From CAIQNR01 sp031972475 (GTDB lineage: Bacteria > Babelota > Babeliae > Babelales > CAIQNR01): 64,000 nt of DNA. Below the pieces are notes generated by a model that was not told the origin of the DNA, did no database searches, and worked only from the letters and a program-made list of their open reading frames with translations. Shown piece after piece: positions 28,681 to 37,290 of this stretch (position 1 is its first letter; the number at the start of each line of letters is the position of its first letter). The DNA lies in assembly GCA_031972475.1 (NCBI GenBank), contig DALYEP010000001.1, forward strand, positions 372,001 to 436,000, given 5' to 3'. The position numbers were made by a program, and so were the translations under genes.

Positions 28681-30498
28681 CTATCTACGTTTATGCATAT
28701 TTTTTAATTCTTCAACACTTGTCGTTTGATATTGAGATTTATCAGGCCTGTTTTTAACAAATCGAGGAAAACGTAATGCAAATCCAAGATTTTCTTCATT
28801 TTTACCAGCTGTATGAAGAGGAGAAACAGTAATTTCATCTGCTATCACTTCACATACATTAACAGGATCAACCCAAATAGTTGGATATAATTCTTTTGCA
28901 CATTGAACATCTTTTGGTTGATGAAGTACTCTATGATTATCACACTTTTTTTTCATCTCTATCCATTCTATATCCGTAAGGCCTGTACCAATTTTTGCAA
29001 CAGTTTGAAAAACTTCTAATTCTTGATTATAGATTCCAACTAAAAAAGCCCCAATACCAAAAGATGATCGTTTACCCTTTCCTGGATAATAACCTAAAAT
29101 AACAACATCAATTGAATCTTCTAACTTAGATGTTGCTTGGTATTTAAGCTTTATCCAATTAAAATTTCTTTTTCCAGCTTGATATAAAGAATCAATTTTT
29201 TTAGCAACCACCCCTTCAAGACCTGAACTAATTTCTTTTAAAAAAAAATCTTCAAGTTCTCGAGCATTATCAACATAAACTTCTTGGATAATTTCTAAAG
29301 TTTGAACTATCTTTTCGTTATTATCTTTTTTATATGAATTAAATAAAGATAATTGCTCATTTTTTAATAAAGAATCTGGCGATTTTAAAAGCTCTTTATA
29401 ATGTAAATAAAAATTTTGTAAAAAACCTCTTCTCACATGATGCTGTTCATCAAGCAAACTTTTACCATCAATATAAAGTAAATCAAAAAGATTAAGCTGA
29501 AGTGGCAATTCTGAAACAATTTCATCTATACCATGTTTTCTTTTACGTTTTACTGTTTCTTGAAAGGGCAAATAAGAACCCGTGTTAGGATCATATACTA
29601 TAGCCTCTCCATCAGCTATAAAGGTTTTTATAGGAAAATTTTTACAAATCTCTATAAATTCTGGAAACATATATGACATATCCAAAAGATTTCTCGAAAA
29701 GAATCTAATAATTGGTTCTTTTTGAGAGTTATCAACATGAATTTGCAAACGGAAACCATCAAGTTTTGGCTGCACAACACATGGTCCTATTTTATTTATA
29801 ATAGCAGAAGCATTTTCAAGACGCTCAGCTGCAGCTGGTCTAATAGGAATGCCTACTTGAATATGCATATCTTTAATTGCTTTAATACCATAATTTTTCA
29901 ACTGATATACTATAAAGCCTGTATCTGCGCAAATAGTATAAGCATGCTCTAAATCTTTACGTAACGACTTATCACCTGTTTCCATCCAAGAAAAGGCATC
30001 AATAAGAGTCATATCAGAAAAACCTAACCGTAAAGTTTTTAAAATAACACGTATAATATATTTAGCAGAAAGTGGATCTAAAGATTTTAACAAAAAACAT
30101 AATTCAGCAATTTTTATTTCATTAGAACCAACACCTTCTATTGATTCTAATTTTTTTAATGCATAAAAAACTTCAGAAACTGTAAGGCTTTTATCTGTTT
30201 CCCATGAAAATTGCTCAACAAGAGAGCCTAAATCTCCTAGTAATTGAACCCTTTGGCTAATTTCATTTTCTGATAAATCAGTTAAACGAGCAACAACTTT
30301 AATCATTGTTTTTTGTGCAATAGAAAATTGAGTACTAATGTAAGGAGGATTCAAAGTTCCTAAAACAAGATACGACAAGTCTCGTGCATCTTGAGGAGAA
30401 ACTTGTTTAAATAATGATGCTAAAAATTCTGTAATCTGCAAACGAGAACTGGTTTTTTCAATCAACAATAAAATTTTAGAAACATCTTTAAATATCAT
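28681..30498 (-). CDS. lig: ATP-dependent DNA ligase, archaeal/LigB type
   Basis: 605 residues with the order DNA-binding domain, nucleotidyltransferase domain, OB domain. The adenylation site is VQPKLDGFRLQIH (Lys of KxDG). Other motifs seen are ADGEAIVYD (motif III), GLEGVVAKKID (IV) and WIKLKYQ (V). The length and N-terminal domain resemble archaeal ligases rather than the short bacterial LigD/LigC types. Bacteria normally seal Okazaki fragments with NAD-dependent LigA, so this is either a repair ligase or a transferred enzyme. The start at 30498 fits the family, with AAGGA inside the upstream ATGAAGGAT that would give a longer frame to 30516. Confidence 0.93.
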   Translation of the reverse strand: MIFKDVSKILLLIEKTSSRLQITEFLASLFKQVSPQDARDLSYLVLGTLNPPYISTQFSIAQKTMIKVVARLTDLSENEISQRVQLLGDLGSLVEQFSWETDKSLTVSEVFYALKKLESIEGVGSNEIKIAELCFLLKSLDPLSAKYIIRVILKTLRLGFSDMTLIDAFSWMETGDKSLRKDLEHAYTICADTGFIVYQLKNYGIKAIKDMHIQVGIPIRPAAAERLENASAIINKIGPCVVQPKLDGFRLQIHVDNSQKEPIIRFFSRNLLDMSYMFPEFIEICKNFPIKTFIADGEAIVYDPNTGSYLPFQETVKRKRKHGIDEIVSELPLQLNLFDLLYIDGKSLLDEQHHVRRGFLQNFYLHYKELLKSPDSLLKNEQLSLFNSYKKDNNEKIVQTLEIIQEVYVDNARELEDFFLKEISSGLEGVVAKKIDSLYQAGKRNFNWIKLKYQATSKLEDSIDVVILGYYPGKGKRSSFGIGAFLVGIYNQELEVFQTVAKIGTGLTDIEWIEMKKKCDNHRVLHQPKDVQCAKELYPTIWVDPVNVCEVIADEITVSPLHTAGKNEENLGFALRFPRFVKNRPDKSQYQTTSVEELKNMHKRR

Positions 30499-30588
30499 AT
30501 CTCTATAATCCTTCATAACTACTAAATTCTTAAATAGTATTCTTATGTTTCTTAAGTATAATCTAGGATTAAAAATATAAAATAAAAC

Positions 30589-30625
30589 AAAAAAAGCCCA
30601 TCGAAATTATAAAATTTCAACAGGC
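30589..30625 (-). terminator. Terminator after tRNA-Met
   Basis: On the minus strand, GCCTGTTGAAATT (30625-30613), loop TTAT, AATTTCGATGGGC (30608-30596), then seven T. All 13 positions pair in RNA, three as G-U. It ends the secD-tRNA-Met transcript just before the ligase gene. Confidence 0.8.
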
Positions 30626-30630
30626 AAATT

Positions 30631-30707
30631 TGGTAGCGGTGCAGGGACTTGAACCCCGGACCTTCGGATTATGATTCCGCTGCTCTAACCACCTGAGCTA
30701 CACCGCC
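30631..30707 (-). tRNA. tRNA-Met (CAT), probably elongator
   Basis: Reverse-strand cloverleaf with acceptor GGCGGTG/CACCGCT, D-stem GCTC/GAGC, anticodon loop ATCATAA (CAT), T-loop TTCAAGT and encoded CCA. The acceptor starts with G paired at 72, not the unpaired C1 of initiators, so it is not fMet. An Ile2 (lysidine) identity cannot be wholly excluded, but the acceptor resembles elongator Met. Confidence 0.9.
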
Positions 30708-30724
30708 ATATAATTAAATCGATT

Positions 30725-32272
30725 TCAAATACTAAGTTTTTTTGCACCTGTAAAATGCAAAACAAAGAAGAATAAAGATCTCAAAAAGAACAATCCTGTA
30801 ACAAGCGTAGAAAGAATTCCAAGCATCATTGTTACAGCAAAACCTTGTATTGGACCAGTTCCTAACCAATATAACACAGCTCCCATCAAGAATGTAGTAA
30901 TATTTGCATCAAAAATCACTACCATTGCATCGGAAAAACCTTCTTCAACAGCTTTTCTAAAAGGCATTCCTGACTTTAACAATTCTTTCATCTTCTCATA
31001 AATAAGAATAGAAGAGTCTATTGCCATACCAATCGTTAATACCATACCTGCAATTCCCGGCAGAGTCAATGTTGCGTTAAGCCATGCCATGCTGAAAATT
31101 ATTAATAATAAGTTATAAAGCAATGCTGTAAAAGCAAGAAGTCCAGAAACTTTATACCAAAGACTAAAAACAAAAAGAACTATCATTGCAATAATACATG
31201 CCATAATCCCTTGACGAATTGATTCACTTCCCAAAGAAGGTCCAATACGACGCTCTTCTTCAAAAGTAACTGGGGCCACAAATGCACCAGATTTTAAAGC
31301 TGTAGCAAGATCTTGAGCAGCTTCCCAAGTAAACCCACCAGAAATAGAACCAGAATTCCTAATAGCATCATTAATCACAGCAGCTGAATACACAATTCCA
31401 TCAACTACTACGGCTAATTGTCTGCCAATATTTTTACTGGTCAATTCATAAAACTTTTCTCCGCCTTCTGGCTTAAACTCAAATATAACTACAGGCTCTG
31501 TTCCTGTACGCCCACCCAATGAAGGCTGTGCATTTTTTAAATCACGTCCAGAAACTTCTGCATAATCTGAAACTAAGTAATAACGTGTTCGATCACCTTG
31601 CTCTTTACCAGTAATAATCATCATTCCTTCTGGCAAAAGGCCATCATAGCGATCAAGCAAATCATCTTCTGATCCAGCAGCAGCCTCAACAAGTTTAATT
31701 TCTAATTGAGCAGTTTTACCTATCATCTCTTTTGCACGATCAGGATCATCAACATTAGGTAATTCAATAATAATATTTTTTTCACCATGACGAGAAATAG
31801 AAACTTCAGCAACGCCCGTTTTATCAAGACGCTTTCTTAAAATGTCAACATTACTTTCCACAGACCAATTTTTAATTTCTTGAACTTTGTTGTCTGTTAA
31901 TCTAACTACAACAGTTGACCCTTCTGAGTGAACAGAAACATCCCCTAAATGAGTTTTTAAACATTGCAACGCCTTGTAACCTTCTTCTACAGTTGCAAAT
32001 GTTAAGAAAAAAGAGCTTTCTTTAACACGATGATTTAAAGGTTCAGGTAAATTATTCTCTCTCAAACGATGGATTGCGCTCATCATACGCTCTTGCATTT
32101 CTATTTTAATAGCTTCATCAGTTTGAACTTGAAGAGTAATATAAAAACCACCAACTAAGTCGATTCCTAATTTCAAATGACGCTCTAAAGGAAAAACCAA
32201 ATATGATCCAATAGCTGCTAAAGCTACCCAAAAGAAAAAACCATACGTCGTTGATCGACTACTGCTTATCAT
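30725..32272 (-). CDS. secD: Protein translocase subunit SecD
   Basis: A 515-residue RND-type membrane protein that uses the proton gradient to help Sec-exported proteins leave SecYEG. Visible are the first span (FFFWVALAAIGSYLVFPL), the motif LGIDLVGGFYITLQV, the large periplasmic domain with GKTAQLEIKLV, and five C-terminal spans including GMVLTIGMAIDSSILIYEK and LGILSTLVTGLFFLR. The start ATG 32272 has GGAG seven bases upstream. secF, normally next door, is not present: a tRNA-Met follows after 17 bases, and tRNA-Leu lies 94 bases upstream. The product matters here because so many exported proteins are encoded nearby. Confidence 0.96.
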   Translation of the reverse strand: MISSSRSTTYGFFFWVALAAIGSYLVFPLERHLKLGIDLVGGFYITLQVQTDEAIKIEMQERMMSAIHRLRENNLPEPLNHRVKESSFFLTFATVEEGYKALQCLKTHLGDVSVHSEGSTVVVRLTDNKVQEIKNWSVESNVDILRKRLDKTGVAEVSISRHGEKNIIIELPNVDDPDRAKEMIGKTAQLEIKLVEAAAGSEDDLLDRYDGLLPEGMMIITGKEQGDRTRYYLVSDYAEVSGRDLKNAQPSLGGRTGTEPVVIFEFKPEGGEKFYELTSKNIGRQLAVVVDGIVYSAAVINDAIRNSGSISGGFTWEAAQDLATALKSGAFVAPVTFEEERRIGPSLGSESIRQGIMACIIAMIVLFVFSLWYKVSGLLAFTALLYNLLLIIFSMAWLNATLTLPGIAGMVLTIGMAIDSSILIYEKMKELLKSGMPFRKAVEEGFSDAMVVIFDANITTFLMGAVLYWLGTGPIQGFAVTMMLGILSTLVTGLFFLRSLFFFVLHFTGAKKLSI

Positions 32273-32366
32273 AAGAAACTCCTAGAAATTAGTTGCATTA
32301 TTCTTATCTCTTCTTTTTTTGTATATACACTAAAAATATTTTTATAATGTATTCTTTTTGAAGAAT

Positions 32367-32453
32367 TGGTGCCGAAGAAGGGACTCGAACCCCCAAGGGA
32401 TTTCTCCCACAGCCACCTCAAGGCTGCGTGTCTACCAATTTCACCACTCCGGC
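32367..32453 (-). tRNA. tRNA-Leu (GAG)
   Basis: A class II tRNA on the reverse strand with acceptor GCCGGAG/CTTCGGC, anticodon stem CAGCC/GGCTG, loop TTGAGGT (anticodon GAG, leucine CTC/CTT), a long variable arm (TGGGAGAAATCCCT region), a TTCGAGT T-loop and encoded CCA. Confidence 0.95.
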
Positions 32454-32508
32454 ATTTCAATTACATAAGCGAAACTTTACCAGATTTTTTCATCCTAATC
32501 AAACTAAA

Positions 32509-32557
32509 AAATCACATTTAAAGAAGAATAATCAGCATTTTGAAACAAATGTGATTT
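32509..32557. terminator. Inverted repeat, possible terminator
   Basis: 11-bp perfect arms AAATCACATTT (32509-32519) and AAATGTGATTT (32547-32557) with a 27-base loop, in the intergenic space between tRNA-Leu and the 524-residue gene. The large loop makes a simple terminator less certain. Confidence 0.4.
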
Positions 32558-32574
32558 ATAAAAGAAAAAAAATT

Positions 32575-32618
32575 ATGGTGTTTTGTTTAATTATTTATAT
32601 AAAAAAAGAAAACACCAT
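32575..32618. terminator. Inverted repeat downstream of the 524-residue gene
   Basis: 10-bp arms ATGGTGTTTT (32575-32584) and AAAACACCAT (32609-32618) around an AT-rich 24-base loop, 24 bases after the minus-strand gene stop. It is well placed as its terminator, though the loop is long. Confidence 0.45.
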
Positions 32619-32641
32619 ACGATAATAATTAAAAAATATTA

Positions 32642-34216
32642 TTAATTTGTAGAATTAGCTAAATCATAAAACTGAACATCTTCATTAAAATCTTCTTTCT
32701 TTGATTTTTCGTAATACTCAATTAATTCATTATCTTGATTACCTTTTATTTCAGTATTATTAACAGAAGCTTTTGATTCTTTCTCATCAACAATCATTAT
32801 GTTTGATTCTTTATTATCTTTTAAATCTTGATCGAAAGAAGGTTCTTTTATTTTTTCAACATCAACTACATTTTTTTTAAAAACTTTTTGATGTGAACCC
32901 TTCTCTTCTTCTTTATCATTCTGCTCAACTACTTTTGCATTATCTTTTTCTTTGTTAATAGCTTTTTCATTTGCAATTTCAGGTTTGTTTTTTTTAACAT
33001 CATTAGGTTTTACTTCTTTTTTAGAAACAACCTCTTCTTTATTAAGCAATTTTAAAAAGAAATTTTTAACCGAAGTATAACTATTAAATATGCTATCAAA
33101 TATGATACTACCAAGCTGCTTAAATGAATCTTTTAACGTAATAAAATACGAATTTAAAAATGCAACTGATCCAAAACTGCTTTTCGTTTTTTCAAAAAAT
33201 GCAGAAGTTATTGAAGTTATTGGATAGCTCCACTTTGCTTTTTCTAATGCTTCTTGTTTTTTCTTTTGCTCTTCTTCTATTTTATTTTTCTCTTCCAGTA
33301 TCTTTTTTTCAGTATTCTTTTTCTTTGCCTCTGGAGATTTCTGAGCTTCAAGAATTTTCATTTCTTTCTTAAGATCAATTCCTGCTGATTTTAAGCTATT
33401 CACTTGTAAACTAATTTTTTGCGTATGTGTTTTTGCTGTTTGCATCAATGTATTAAAATAATTTAAAAAATCATTTTCTAAATACTGTTGTATATTTTTT
33501 ATATCTTTAAACAATGCCTCAGTACTGTAATACAACCTTCTTGCTTCTTTATCATCAAGTTCTCGCGCAATGTCTTTAAAGTTTTCCCATGCTTTATGTT
33601 CATATTTAGTACATGTATCAATTTGACTAAAGAAAAGATCTAAAGCATCATCCATTTTTTTATCAATTTCTGAAACTGTTTTTATATCTAATTTTAATTG
33701 GTCTAAATCTCTCTCTTTATTAGTCAATTTTTCTGCAAATGCTTTTTGTTCCGGCGTTAATAAACCTTCTACTTTTTGTTTATCAAGAAGATCTTTACCA
33801 TAACCAACAATATCGTATAACTCTCCTTGCTCAAGACCAACTTCAGAGCAGCAAACATCAATTACTCTATCCATTTCATTTTTTTGAGATAAGAAACTAG
33901 TACGCATCTCCATTACTTTTGCTACAATATCCTTAAGTTGTTCATACAAATCTTCAGTTTTTTCCCACCAAGCTCTTTTTAATAACCAGTTTCCACTAGT
34001 CATCACATCTACCGTGTCTAATTTAGATTCTATAGCATCATTCAAAACTTCATCTGAAGAATAGCCCTTATCATCAGATGATGAAGTTACTTTATTTGAA
34101 AGATTTTTTTGTTGAGAAATTTGAGGTTGCACAAGATGTGTACCAGTATCACCTATCATTAATTGTGAATAGGCACATAAAACAAAATAAATAAAAAGAT
34201 TTTTACTTTTTTTCAT
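32642..34216 (-). CDS. Exported coiled-coil protein, unknown function
   Basis: 524 residues: a signal peptide (SKNLFIYFVLCAYSQLMIG), then a helical region with three Lys/Glu-rich coiled coils. A strongly charged stretch near 270-330 (KKNTEKKILEEKNKIEEEQ) precedes an amphipathic part (about 335-390) and an acidic Lys/Asp/Glu-rich tail ending VQFYDLANSTN. It has no recognised domain. A GGGGAG stands before the ATG. Like the protein at 39506-41047 it is an exported, low-complexity helical protein, and the two may be functionally similar. A host-contact role is an inference. Confidence 0.6.
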   Translation of the reverse strand: MKKSKNLFIYFVLCAYSQLMIGDTGTHLVQPQISQQKNLSNKVTSSSDDKGYSSDEVLNDAIESKLDTVDVMTSGNWLLKRAWWEKTEDLYEQLKDIVAKVMEMRTSFLSQKNEMDRVIDVCCSEVGLEQGELYDIVGYGKDLLDKQKVEGLLTPEQKAFAEKLTNKERDLDQLKLDIKTVSEIDKKMDDALDLFFSQIDTCTKYEHKAWENFKDIARELDDKEARRLYYSTEALFKDIKNIQQYLENDFLNYFNTLMQTAKTHTQKISLQVNSLKSAGIDLKKEMKILEAQKSPEAKKKNTEKKILEEKNKIEEEQKKKQEALEKAKWSYPITSITSAFFEKTKSSFGSVAFLNSYFITLKDSFKQLGSIIFDSIFNSYTSVKNFFLKLLNKEEVVSKKEVKPNDVKKNKPEIANEKAINKEKDNAKVVEQNDKEEEKGSHQKVFKKNVVDVEKIKEPSFDQDLKDNKESNIMIVDEKESKASVNNTEIKGNQDNELIEYYEKSKKEDFNEDVQFYDLANSTN

Positions 34217-34241
34217 ATTCTTACAGCTCCCCTTTTTTGGG

Positions 34242-34703
34242 TTATAATGTCTGCGAAAGTTCTTTTAACTCATCAAATAAACTTTTTGAAAGCTCTTCAG
34301 CCTCCCACGAGGTATAACTCCATTTTACACCAGAGTCAACTCGTGTAAGCACCGAACGATCACATTTGATGTCGATAATATCAATGCGAACAATATTGAT
34401 CAATGGATGTACAAGAGAAGGAGCTCTAACAACACCTGCACGACCTAGCACGCTATAAGCAACATTACCTTCATCTAAAAAACAAATCATTACTTTTTTT
34501 TGCCAAACCATATTGTGATAACCAGTATGATCTTTATGAATAGCAAGCAGAATGCTTTCAACACCTTTAGGGTACAAACACTGAACAGGAGTTGTATGAG
34601 GAAGACCTTTTTCTGAGAATGTAGACAAAACCCCTACTGTTTTTTCACTTTTTAATATAGAAATTAAATCTTCTGGTAGCTTAACTCCAACATGTTTTGC
34701 CAT
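34242..34703 (-). CDS. Pyridoxamine-phosphate-oxidase-like flavin split-barrel protein
   Basis: 153 residues from ATG 34703, with GAGGTG nine bases upstream; the longer frame begins at a GTG inside that site. The protein matches the FMN-binding split-barrel pattern: KTVGVLSTFSEKGLPHTTPV near the N-terminus (G-x-P-x-x-x-P-V), VMICFLDEGN, and VLGRAGVVR. Such proteins bind FMN or heme-like cofactors and often have unknown substrates. It lies directly before a HemW-like gene, which may hint at heme or flavin chemistry. It is not a full PdxH by length or motif. Confidence 0.75.
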   Translation of the reverse strand: MAKHVGVKLPEDLISILKSEKTVGVLSTFSEKGLPHTTPVQCLYPKGVESILLAIHKDHTGYHNMVWQKKVMICFLDEGNVAYSVLGRAGVVRAPSLVHPLINIVRIDIIDIKCDRSVLTRVDSGVKWSYTSWEAEELSKSLFDELKELSQTL

Positions 34704-34753
34704 ATATATCACACCTCGTTTTACAATATTTATATTTTTTTAACTTTATACCG

Positions 34754-35908
34754 CTAGACAGCAAGAGCTACGGCAACCTCATTTTCAATAGCAAGAGCTT
34801 TTGTGCTTAAATAAATCTTATCCCCTACTTGTATTATGAAACCTTGATCATTTAGCATAGCAACTTTTTCAAAAAATTCAGTTCTTTTTATATCAGAAAG
34901 TCCCTCAAGGGCATCTTCTATAAAAAATCCTTCTAATGACCTTAAGCCTAACATTATTTTTTCAAAACGAATGTTCTCTGGTGTTAAAATTTCTTTATAA
35001 GCTAAAGAAGTCTCTTTATTATTCTGAGAATCTATATAAGCCATAAGTTTTTTTTCATTTTGAAAACGACTTTCTCCATCAAATGACCACGCTCCAACCC
35101 CTAAACCTTTATAATAACCACGAGACCAATATGTACGATTATGCTTTGATTCGTAACCTACTTTTGCAAAACTAGAAATTTCATATTGAATAAAGCCATG
35201 GGTTTTTAGAAATTCAATAGTCCAATGATACAAATCAACTGTAGCATCATCAGCCGGCAATATTACTTTATCTCTCTTAACATTAAAATAAAGCGCAGTA
35301 CCTTCATGAATTGATAAAAAATAAACTGAAATATGCTGAATAGGCCATGTAACAATTTCTTCTAACTGAATTTTCCATTCATAATCTGAAATTTCTGGCA
35401 ATCCTAAAATAAGATCTACCGATAAAGATTCAAACTTACCACCAGCCAATTTCATAAAATTTCGTACATCTGAAGCCTTTTGATAACGCGTCAATTTATG
35501 TAAAACTTCATCATTTAAGCTTTGAACACCAATGCTAATTCTTGTAATTCCAAGCTGTTTCCATAAATCAAGTTGCTCTTCTCTAATAGTTCCAGGGTTA
35601 GCCTCTATGGTAATCTCTTCAATTTCATCTAAAGAAAATAAGCTTACAAGATTTTGAAACATTTCTACTAAAAGCTCATCTGGCCAGGTACTTGGCGTAC
35701 CACCACCTATATATATTGTTTTTAGCTTGTTTTTAATTTTTGAATCAGAAGCAAATTGATGCATTTCTATCAATAATGATTTTTGATAATCCACCATAAA
35801 GCGATCAAATTTAGAAAATGCAACAAATGGGCAAAAAGAACACTTATATGGGCAAAATGGCCAATGAATATATAAAGACGTTACATGATCAGCATACTTA
35901 AAGGCCAC
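34754..35908 (-). CDS. hemW: HemW-like radical SAM protein
   Basis: 384 residues. The [4Fe-4S] motif CxxxCxxC reads FCPYKCSFCPF in YIHWPFCPYK. The SAM-binding segment YIGGGTPSTWPDELL and the IEANPG and GVQSLND motifs match the HemN/HemW group. HemW is a heme-handling chaperone, often misannotated as oxygen-independent coproporphyrinogen oxidase; no HemN catalytic context is visible. The start is GTG 35908, with AGAGGTG close upstream. The split-barrel gene follows 50 bases on and may be co-transcribed. Confidence 0.88.
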   Translation of the reverse strand: MAFKYADHVTSLYIHWPFCPYKCSFCPFVAFSKFDRFMVDYQKSLLIEMHQFASDSKIKNKLKTIYIGGGTPSTWPDELLVEMFQNLVSLFSLDEIEEITIEANPGTIREEQLDLWKQLGITRISIGVQSLNDEVLHKLTRYQKASDVRNFMKLAGGKFESLSVDLILGLPEISDYEWKIQLEEIVTWPIQHISVYFLSIHEGTALYFNVKRDKVILPADDATVDLYHWTIEFLKTHGFIQYEISSFAKVGYESKHNRTYWSRGYYKGLGVGAWSFDGESRFQNEKKLMAYIDSQNNKETSLAYKEILTPENIRFEKIMLGLRSLEGFFIEDALEGLSDIKRTEFFEKVAMLNDQGFIIQVGDKIYLSTKALAIENEVAVALAV

Positions 35909-36157
35909 TCAACACCTCTGAAAAGATAAATAGAATTATAAATAAGAGATTATTAAAGGGTACACATTTTGATTTTTTTTACAAAATCAAAGATATAAAA
36001 ATTTATCATCTGATGATGATACATAAAAAATATTGAAATGTCAATTCAATAAAGATTATAATCTTATTTAATTGATAATAAAAATGCAAACTTGTAATTA
36101 TTAAAAAGATAGAAAAATAAGCATAATTTATTATTCATACTTTAAAGAAAGAAATAT
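35909..36157. promoter_or_regulatory. Divergent promoter region with small inverted repeats
   Basis: 249 AT-rich bases between hemW (minus) and the 36158 gene (plus). A 9-bp hairpin (TTTGATTTT 35968-35976 / AAAATCAAA 35983-35991) and the palindrome ATCATC-T-GATGAT (36005-36017) are the only structures seen, and could be leader hairpins or operator sites. No gene is visible. Confidence 0.4.
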
Positions 36158-36778
36158 ATGTTATCTATTATGTTTATTATTGTAACTTTTTTATACAGCA
36201 ATCAAATAAATAGCGCTCGCCGTATTACACAACATTCATCAATAAGCTCAATTTCTAAAGCCGATAGCATTTCTGATAAAAAATATAGGGAAATAAACCA
36301 TACAGAAAAAAAAGAAAACCATTATGTAGAAATTACAAAACCTTCACCTAAAGAATTGAAAAGATATCAACAATTTAAAGAAGAAAGTACTTCTTTGAAA
36401 CAAATCTCCTCACCAAAAAAAAGTAGTATAACGACACCCCCCCCAGTTCCAAAGCGACCTAATTATACTTTAGAAGATTCTATTTACTCAGAAATTAACC
36501 CTTTGCATATATCTTCATCTCAACAAAAAGCTCCTTTTGTAAATATGGAAACACATCCAGTTATAAGACAAAGATCAATAAATCCTATTTTTGAACCATC
36601 TACCAATCAAGCAGCATTGTTAAGTGACGATCGATTATCAAATATTGAAAAAGCTATAAAAAAAACAGAAGAAAAAATAGCACAAAAAGAAGAAAAAATA
36701 GCACAAAAACGAACCATCAACCCCGATCGAAAAAAAATTAGCTTTTTTCGAAGATGGTCTAAAGTAAAACCTAGTTAA
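36158..36778 (+). CDS. Exported protein with Y-x-E-I and PxxP motifs (effector candidate)
   Basis: 206 residues with a short leader (MLSIMFIIVTFLYSNQINSA). It has three Y-x-E-I motifs: KKYREIN (Y43), NHYVEIT (Y56) and DSIYSEINP (Y110). The last overlaps an EPIYA/ITIM-like context. Between them lies PPPVPKRP (94-101), an SH3-ligand-like PxxPxK/R. The tail holds a duplicated EEKIAQK and a basic end (SFFRRWSKVKPS). No known domain. It is an isolated plus-strand gene whose TAA overlaps the stop of the convergent gene at TTAA. The motif set resembles host-phosphorylated effectors, but short motifs occur by chance and function is not shown. Confidence 0.6.
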   Translation: MLSIMFIIVTFLYSNQINSARRITQHSSISSISKADSISDKKYREINHTEKKENHYVEITKPSPKELKRYQQFKEESTSLKQISSPKKSSITTPPPVPKRPNYTLEDSIYSEINPLHISSSQQKAPFVNMETHPVIRQRSINPIFEPSTNQAALLSDDRLSNIEKAIKKTEEKIAQKEEKIAQKRTINPDRKKISFFRRWSKVKPS

Positions 36779-37275
36779 GAAGAAACATTATCATTTTTTT
36801 TAGATATGATAGCTTTCATAGACTCCAAAGATTTATACATTTGATCAGAAATTGCTGTGCCTTTACCAAATTTAATAACATCAATACCTTTTAAAATCTT
36901 TATAGCCTCATTACTTACAGAACTTGGAATATTAGTATTTTTAGAAAGAAGACTCAACAATTGCTCATCAGTATTTCCAGTTGAGATAGAAAATGAATAT
37001 TCAAGATATTTTTTTAAAATGTTAGTAAGAGAACAATAAAAATTGTGCGCATTCTCTACATTATTTGCCAATAAATATAATTGATCTAACTCTCGTAATA
37101 TTTTGTAATCAAATGACAAAGTTTTTTTTCTATATTTAAAAAAATAAATAAGAAAAAACAAAACAACCATTACTAAAAAACCTAAAGAAGTAATAACAAA
37201 CCATGTTTTAGCCCACCAAGGTTCATAACTAATGTCATAAATATCAAAAATATCTACACCATGAACATGTTCCAT
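36775..37275 (-). CDS. DUF4381-like membrane protein of a DUF58 operon
   Basis: 166 residues. An N-terminal DISYEPWWAKTW segment leads into a membrane span (FVITSLGFLVMVVLFFLIYFF), followed by a cytoplasmic helical domain with LLANNVENAHNFYCSLTNILKKYL and GKGTA. The layout and PWW motif fit the DUF4381 family, usually encoded beside DUF58 and VWA/BatA proteins. It lies 15 bases after the DUF58 gene. No MoxR or VWA gene follows. Its stop overlaps the plus-strand 36158 gene stop. Confidence 0.65.
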   Translation of the reverse strand: MEHVHGVDIFDIYDISYEPWWAKTWFVITSLGFLVMVVLFFLIYFFKYRKKTLSFDYKILRELDQLYLLANNVENAHNFYCSLTNILKKYLEYSFSISTGNTDEQLLSLLSKNTNIPSSVSNEAIKILKGIDVIKFGKGTAISDQMYKSLESMKAIISKKNDNVSS

Positions 37276-37290
37276 TTTTTTATCTACCTT

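Noticed and set aside
32269..32460. A 63-codon minus-strand frame
   Set aside because: Most of it is tRNA-Leu sequence, including the variable arm. A protein reading is not credible.
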